From: DASRBN01 sp035294305 | GTDB taxonomy: Bacteria > Chloroflexota > Ktedonobacteria > Ktedonobacterales > Ktedonobacteraceae | NCBI GenBank assembly: GCA_035294305.1 | Contig: DATGLD010000051.1 | Coordinates: forward strand, 257,052 to 321,051 | Direction of reading: 5' to 3' | DNA length: 64,000 nt | Shown: positions 60,936 through 64,000 of the stretch, one piece after another | Layout of the letters: each line of letters starts with the position of its first letter | Position numbering within the stretch: the first letter of the stretch is position 1 | Program-made: the position numbers and the translations under genes | The notes under the pieces: model-generated | What the model saw: the letters and a program-made list of their open reading frames with translations, nothing else | The model's database searches: none | Told to the model about the DNA's origin: nothing

Positions 60936-62453
60936 TTACGCGATATTCTCTTCTTCTCCAGCCTCTTCTGTTGGCGGCAAGGATAATGGCGGCAGCAGGT
61001 CGGGGCGCACGATGGGCAATTGCCGGTAGATGTCCGCGCCTGTAAGTGAGCTACGCCAGCTTCTGGCCGCGTTCAGTTCGTTGACGAATTCAGGCTGTAG
61101 ATCGATGCCTAGCGCCTGCCAGGTGAGGTTGATGGCGCGACGAGCAAAAGCAATGTTATTACGTGGCTCTATGCGATCCAGGTCCTCAAAGAAGAATCCA
61201 CAGCTGGTGAAGCTGCACTGTGTATAGTATTGTGCCTCGAGCAGGAGCAGTGTACGCTGTTCCATCAAGGGATCGGCCGGTGGGCCAGCATGCTTGCCCT
61301 GGCTCGCCCAGAAGCTCTCAGGCGTTTCCCAGCCATTGCGCACGGGCAGGTAAGCGTCGCGGGCCGCCCAGGGATCGGCAAGCGTTTCGGAGGCGTATTG
61401 CTCGAAAAGCCGGCCAGTGCGTCCTGCCAGGCGATTCAGGGCCGCGCGCAGTTTCCCTTTCCAGCTGCTGTCGCCCTCGGTGCATTCGCAGCCTGTATCC
61501 CAGCGCGCTACACCATGGCTGCAGCTCCAGGCGCTTGGTACGCGCAGCTCAACCTCTTTTGTCGCCGGGTACATACGCATGTAGCGTTCCAGCGTGCAGA
61601 CCTCGAAGCCATAGGATGGCGCGCCAGTATGCACAAGATGCTCCAGAAATTTATCGCGCCAGGGTTTGTGATGTCCGTAGAGCTCGCCATCCGTGGCGAT
61701 CAGAATCAACTGCGCCTCTCCGTTCTGGCGTTTGCTCTGCACCAGGTTATCTGGAAGATAGCTGGCCGCGAAGAGGTCGGCATTGCTGGTGGTATCCCAG
61801 TCGAATGAGACGCCGCCGGACAGGGGCGCATTGTAGAAGAAGACGGTGATGCTGCGCCCATCCGCCAGGCGCACGATATAAGGCTCGCTGGGATCGATGG
61901 GCGCGGCAGCCTGCCAGGGGGCCAGCACAGTATAGCGGACGCCGTATTGCGCCAGCAGGTCGAGCGTTTCGATGTCTACGGCCGTTTCCGCCAGCCACAT
62001 GCCGCTAGCATTATGCCCATAACGATGACGAAAGTCACTCAGGCCCCATGCGATTTGCGTGCGCTTATCACGCGTGCTGGCCAGTGGTAAAATGGTATGA
62101 TTGTAGGCCTGCGCCATGGCATTGCCGACGCCATAACGGGCTATGTGATGCTGGTCGGCATCGATGATGCGGCGGTACACATCGGGATGGGCATCTTCCA
62201 GCCACGCGGCCAGCGTGGGGCCAAGGTCATAGTTGATTTCATCAAAATTGCCGGCCTCGGCATTGGGGCGATAACATTCGGCGGTAATCTTCTCGTTGAA
62301 GTTGGCGTAAGGAGTGGCCCCGGGTTCGACAGGAAGCAATTCGGTAAATGGGTCCTCGCGCGGAGGCTGATAAAAATGCCCATGCAGACACAGGTATGCA
62401 GGGCCAGGTTTTGATCCCTCGCCAGGATCAGCAGTGTTCTTTTGATCGAGCAT
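60936..62453 (-). CDS. Glycoside hydrolase family 57-like protein
   Basis: 505 residues. LHGHFYQPPRED at residues 23-34 is the GH57 first motif (H-x-H), and ASGMWLAETAVDIETLDLLAQYGVRYTVLAP carries the presumed nucleophile Glu region. GH57 enzymes act on alpha-glucans (amylases, branching enzymes), often in thermophiles; substrate here unknown. It may cooperate with the debranching enzyme at 54684. There is no signal peptide, so cytosolic. Confidence 0.88.
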   Translation of the reverse strand: MLDQKNTADPGEGSKPGPAYLCLHGHFYQPPREDPFTELLPVEPGATPYANFNEKITAECYRPNAEAGNFDEINYDLGPTLAAWLEDAHPDVYRRIIDADQHHIARYGVGNAMAQAYNHTILPLASTRDKRTQIAWGLSDFRHRYGHNASGMWLAETAVDIETLDLLAQYGVRYTVLAPWQAAAPIDPSEPYIVRLADGRSITVFFYNAPLSGGVSFDWDTTSNADLFAASYLPDNLVQSKRQNGEAQLILIATDGELYGHHKPWRDKFLEHLVHTGAPSYGFEVCTLERYMRMYPATKEVELRVPSAWSCSHGVARWDTGCECTEGDSSWKGKLRAALNRLAGRTGRLFEQYASETLADPWAARDAYLPVRNGWETPESFWASQGKHAGPPADPLMEQRTLLLLEAQYYTQCSFTSCGFFFEDLDRIEPRNNIAFARRAINLTWQALGIDLQPEFVNELNAARSWRSSLTGADIYRQLPIVRPDLLPPLSLPPTEEAGEEENIA

Positions 62454-62621
62454 AGAATCTAATCACCTTTACTGGCAAAGCAAACAGTAAAATCAGCACT
62501 GTCACTACCAGAACGACACACTAATTCCTCTCTACTTACTGTAACGGTCTAAGCATAGTATTCCGTTCCAACGCAAGGTAATTTAAATCACGACCATCAC
62601 ATACAATCATTATATCTCATC

Positions 62622-62676
62622 AAGTACAAGTTGTGATAAAGCCCCCTCTGAGGGGGCTTTATCACAACTTGTACTT
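62622..62676 (-). terminator. Hairpin between the HNH and GH57 genes
   Basis: Perfect 26-nt arms (62622-62647 and 62651-62676) around CTG, starting seven bases after the HNH-gene stop. GC-rich core (GCCCCCT) with A/T-rich outer parts. Confidence 0.8.
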
Positions 62677-62683
62677 ATAGCTA

Positions 62684-63235
62684 TTACGCGCTCAATTCCT
62701 GTCTTGTCCCTGTGCCGGCCTGGGCGCTGAGCAGGAATTCCTCGTAGGCTTCGCGCAGCTTGGGGTAGCGCAATAGGAAGAAGCCGGCGTACTCCTGCGT
62801 GAGCGGGCGAGGTTGACGCAGGAGGCGCATATTCACTTCCTTGAGCAGGCGATTCCCTTTTTTGCCATTGCAGGCCTTGCAGCAGGCTACCAGGTTTTCC
62901 CAGCTCGTTGGGCCGCCGCGCGAGCGCGGGATGATGTGATCGAGCGTCAGGTCGCGGCTGCGCTTGCCACAGTACTGGCAGGTCTCGTCATCACGCAGCA
63001 GAATATTCGACCGTGTGGGCTGCAGCGCAACGCGTGGTACGCGCACATTGGCGAGCAACTGCACGATAACGGGTCGTTCCAGCTCAAGACGCCGGGCCTG
63101 AATGCTCTCCTCGATCAACTGGCGCACGCTATCATCGACGAACGTGACTTTCTGCTTCGACAGCAGCACGATCAGGCGGCGCTCAGGAATGACGGATAGA
63201 GGTTGGAGTGAGGAATTCAATACAAGAACTGCCAT
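62684..63235 (-). CDS. HNH endonuclease family protein
   Basis: 183 residues. The HNH core is clear: CQYCGKRSRDLTLDHIIPRSRGGPTSWENLVACCKACNGKKGNRL, with two C-x2-C zinc pairs (CQYC, CKAC), the DH pair and the Asn. The N-terminus (VLVLNSSLQPLSVIPERRLIVLL) is typical of a widespread bacterial HNH family found next to housekeeping genes. Its role is unknown, perhaps DNA repair or mobile-element defence. Confidence 0.9.
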   Translation of the reverse strand: MAVLVLNSSLQPLSVIPERRLIVLLSKQKVTFVDDSVRQLIEESIQARRLELERPVIVQLLANVRVPRVALQPTRSNILLRDDETCQYCGKRSRDLTLDHIIPRSRGGPTSWENLVACCKACNGKKGNRLLKEVNMRLLRQPRPLTQEYAGFFLLRYPKLREAYEEFLLSAQAGTGTRQELSA

Positions 63236-63583
63236 GAAATGGTTTCCCTTCCTCTCTGTCAGAGCCGATAGCGAGAGCAGACAGCGAGGAAGAAGCGTGA
63301 GGTGCGGACAGGGGAAAGGGAGCGACTCCCGATCCCTCAGCTTCTACCGCCGCCTGCGACGACGACTGGGCGGATAGGGACGGAGGCGACTTGCACGTCC
63401 AGGTAGATTTGGCCCGGCGGGTTGTCCTCTGCCTGCCCATTGGTCGGGTTGTTCCCAGTGGGAATCTGGACAGGGAGTGGTCAGACTGCGGCATCCACTT
63501 AAGTCGGATGCCTGTAGCTGAAGTGCCCGCATCAATGTCTCCTCTGAATACCTGTGAATAATGTCAGTGCGTATGTGCCATCC
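63236..63583. other. Gap before tRNA-Pro; nothing recognised
   Basis: 348 bp, GC-rich, with short frames of arginine/serine-rich composition on both strands that look like shadows. No gene or repeat supported. Confidence 0.35.
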
Positions 63584-63660
63584 TGGTCGGGGTGAGAGGA
63601 CTTGAACCTCCGACCTCAGCGTCCCGAACGCTGCGCGCTAGCCGACTGCGCTACACCCCG
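63584..63660 (-). tRNA. tRNA-Pro (CGG)
   Basis: 77-nt minus-strand cloverleaf: acceptor CGGGGTG/CACCCCG, anticodon stem CAGCG/CGCTG with loop TTCGGGA (anticodon CGG), T-arm around GGTTCAAGTCC. The 3' CCA is encoded (63584-63586). Confidence 0.95.
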
Positions 63661-63815
63661 GTTTTTACGATCCGTACAAATGGACTCTATCGCCCTATCC
63701 TACAATGAACCGCATTACAAACATGTGTGAGTGCCCAGTTTTGCTCAGTTCGCCTATGAGCGTAGTCTTCAGGCGTTTCTAAGCGCATCTGCGACACTTC
63801 CCCTGTTTCATCCCT

Positions 63816-63845
63816 AGTATAGCATACGCAGGCAAGATTTGACAA
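63816..63845 (-). promoter_or_regulatory. Promoter directed at tRNA-Pro
   Basis: On the minus strand TTGTCA (63845-63840), 18 bases, TATACT (63821-63816), preceded by TGC (extended -10). It lies about 155 bp upstream of the tRNA, so a leader or a second short transcript is possible. Confidence 0.5.
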
Positions 63846-63959
63846 TAGGAATTTTCAGCAAGACAGGGCTATTTAAAAGTCCTAAAAGGAAGAAAAGTAG
63901 GTCATTCCTTGCTAGAATGAGGGAAATCTCATCAACTCAGAAAGCGAGGAATGACTGGC

Positions 63960-64000
63960 ATGAACTATATCACGTTGGCAGAAGCGATGGAACAGATCGG
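63960..64000 (+). CDS. Start of an unidentified gene, cut by the window edge
   Basis: ATG at 63960, nine bases after GAGGA, reads MNYITLAEAMEQI to the end. The wording suggests a helix-turn-helix (ITLAEAMEQIG...) but only 13 residues are available. An extended -10, TGCTAGAAT at 63910-63918, lies upstream. Confidence 0.5.
   Translation, partial: MNYITLAEAMEQI

Overview
The window reads as bacterial chromosome of moderate GC with long intergenic gaps and mostly single-gene transcription units. The gene mix (R2-like ligand-binding oxidase, BTAD/AAA/TPR giant regulator, sedolisin S53 protease, DUF929 protein, several DinB proteins, a 1400-residue TPR protein, GH57 and debranching enzymes) fits Chloroflexota, most likely class Ktedonobacteria. 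This placement is inferred from gene content, not from a marker-gene comparison.

Layout. 0-8 kb: start of a molybdate-type ABC ATPase, an R2lox oxidase, a TPR scaffold, YajQ and a DinB protein. 8.5-14.8 kb: two secreted peptidase-like proteins and an M16 peptidase, with an AT-rich BglII-like restriction-modification pair between them. 15-18.4 kb: a DUF1634-TauE membrane protein and RNase J. 18.6-23.1 kb: a plus-strand cluster of FAD oxidoreductase, 2x[4Fe-4S] ferredoxin and a predicted di-heme membrane cytochrome b, which looks like a membrane electron-transfer module. 23-36.5 kb: receiver protein, DUF929 thioredoxin-like protein, ECF sigma factor, BTAD regulator, RarA, acetyltransferase, membrane serine protease, FabI and rhodanese. 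36.7-39.9 kb: histidine degradation (hutI, hutH), then an aminotransferase. 41.8-44.8 kb: gap-pgk-tpiA glycolytic operon. 45-49.4 kb: ABC-2 transporter and an orphan CpaF-like ATPase with a damaged nucleotide-binding site. 49.5-53.5 kb: dnaG-rpoD. 54.7-63.2 kb: glycogen debranching enzyme, Ffh, lipoprotein L,D-transpeptidase, GH57 protein and HNH nuclease, followed by tRNA-Pro(CGG).

The most notable non-coding content is a candidate replication/segregation region. Four perfect 16-bp parS palindromes lie between 38.07 and 41.72 kb. Upstream of dnaG, 53.70-54.64 kb holds ten perfect TTATCCACA DnaA boxes, many one-mismatch boxes and a 100-bp direct duplication. Together they suggest a chromosomal origin domain with no dnaA or parAB gene in the window.

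Two families of short REP-like palindromes are scattered through the window; one copy supplies the yajQ stop codon and another lies in frame inside rarA. Several genes end in unusually long, perfect inverted repeats, the longest a 90-bp palindrome that contains a stop codon.
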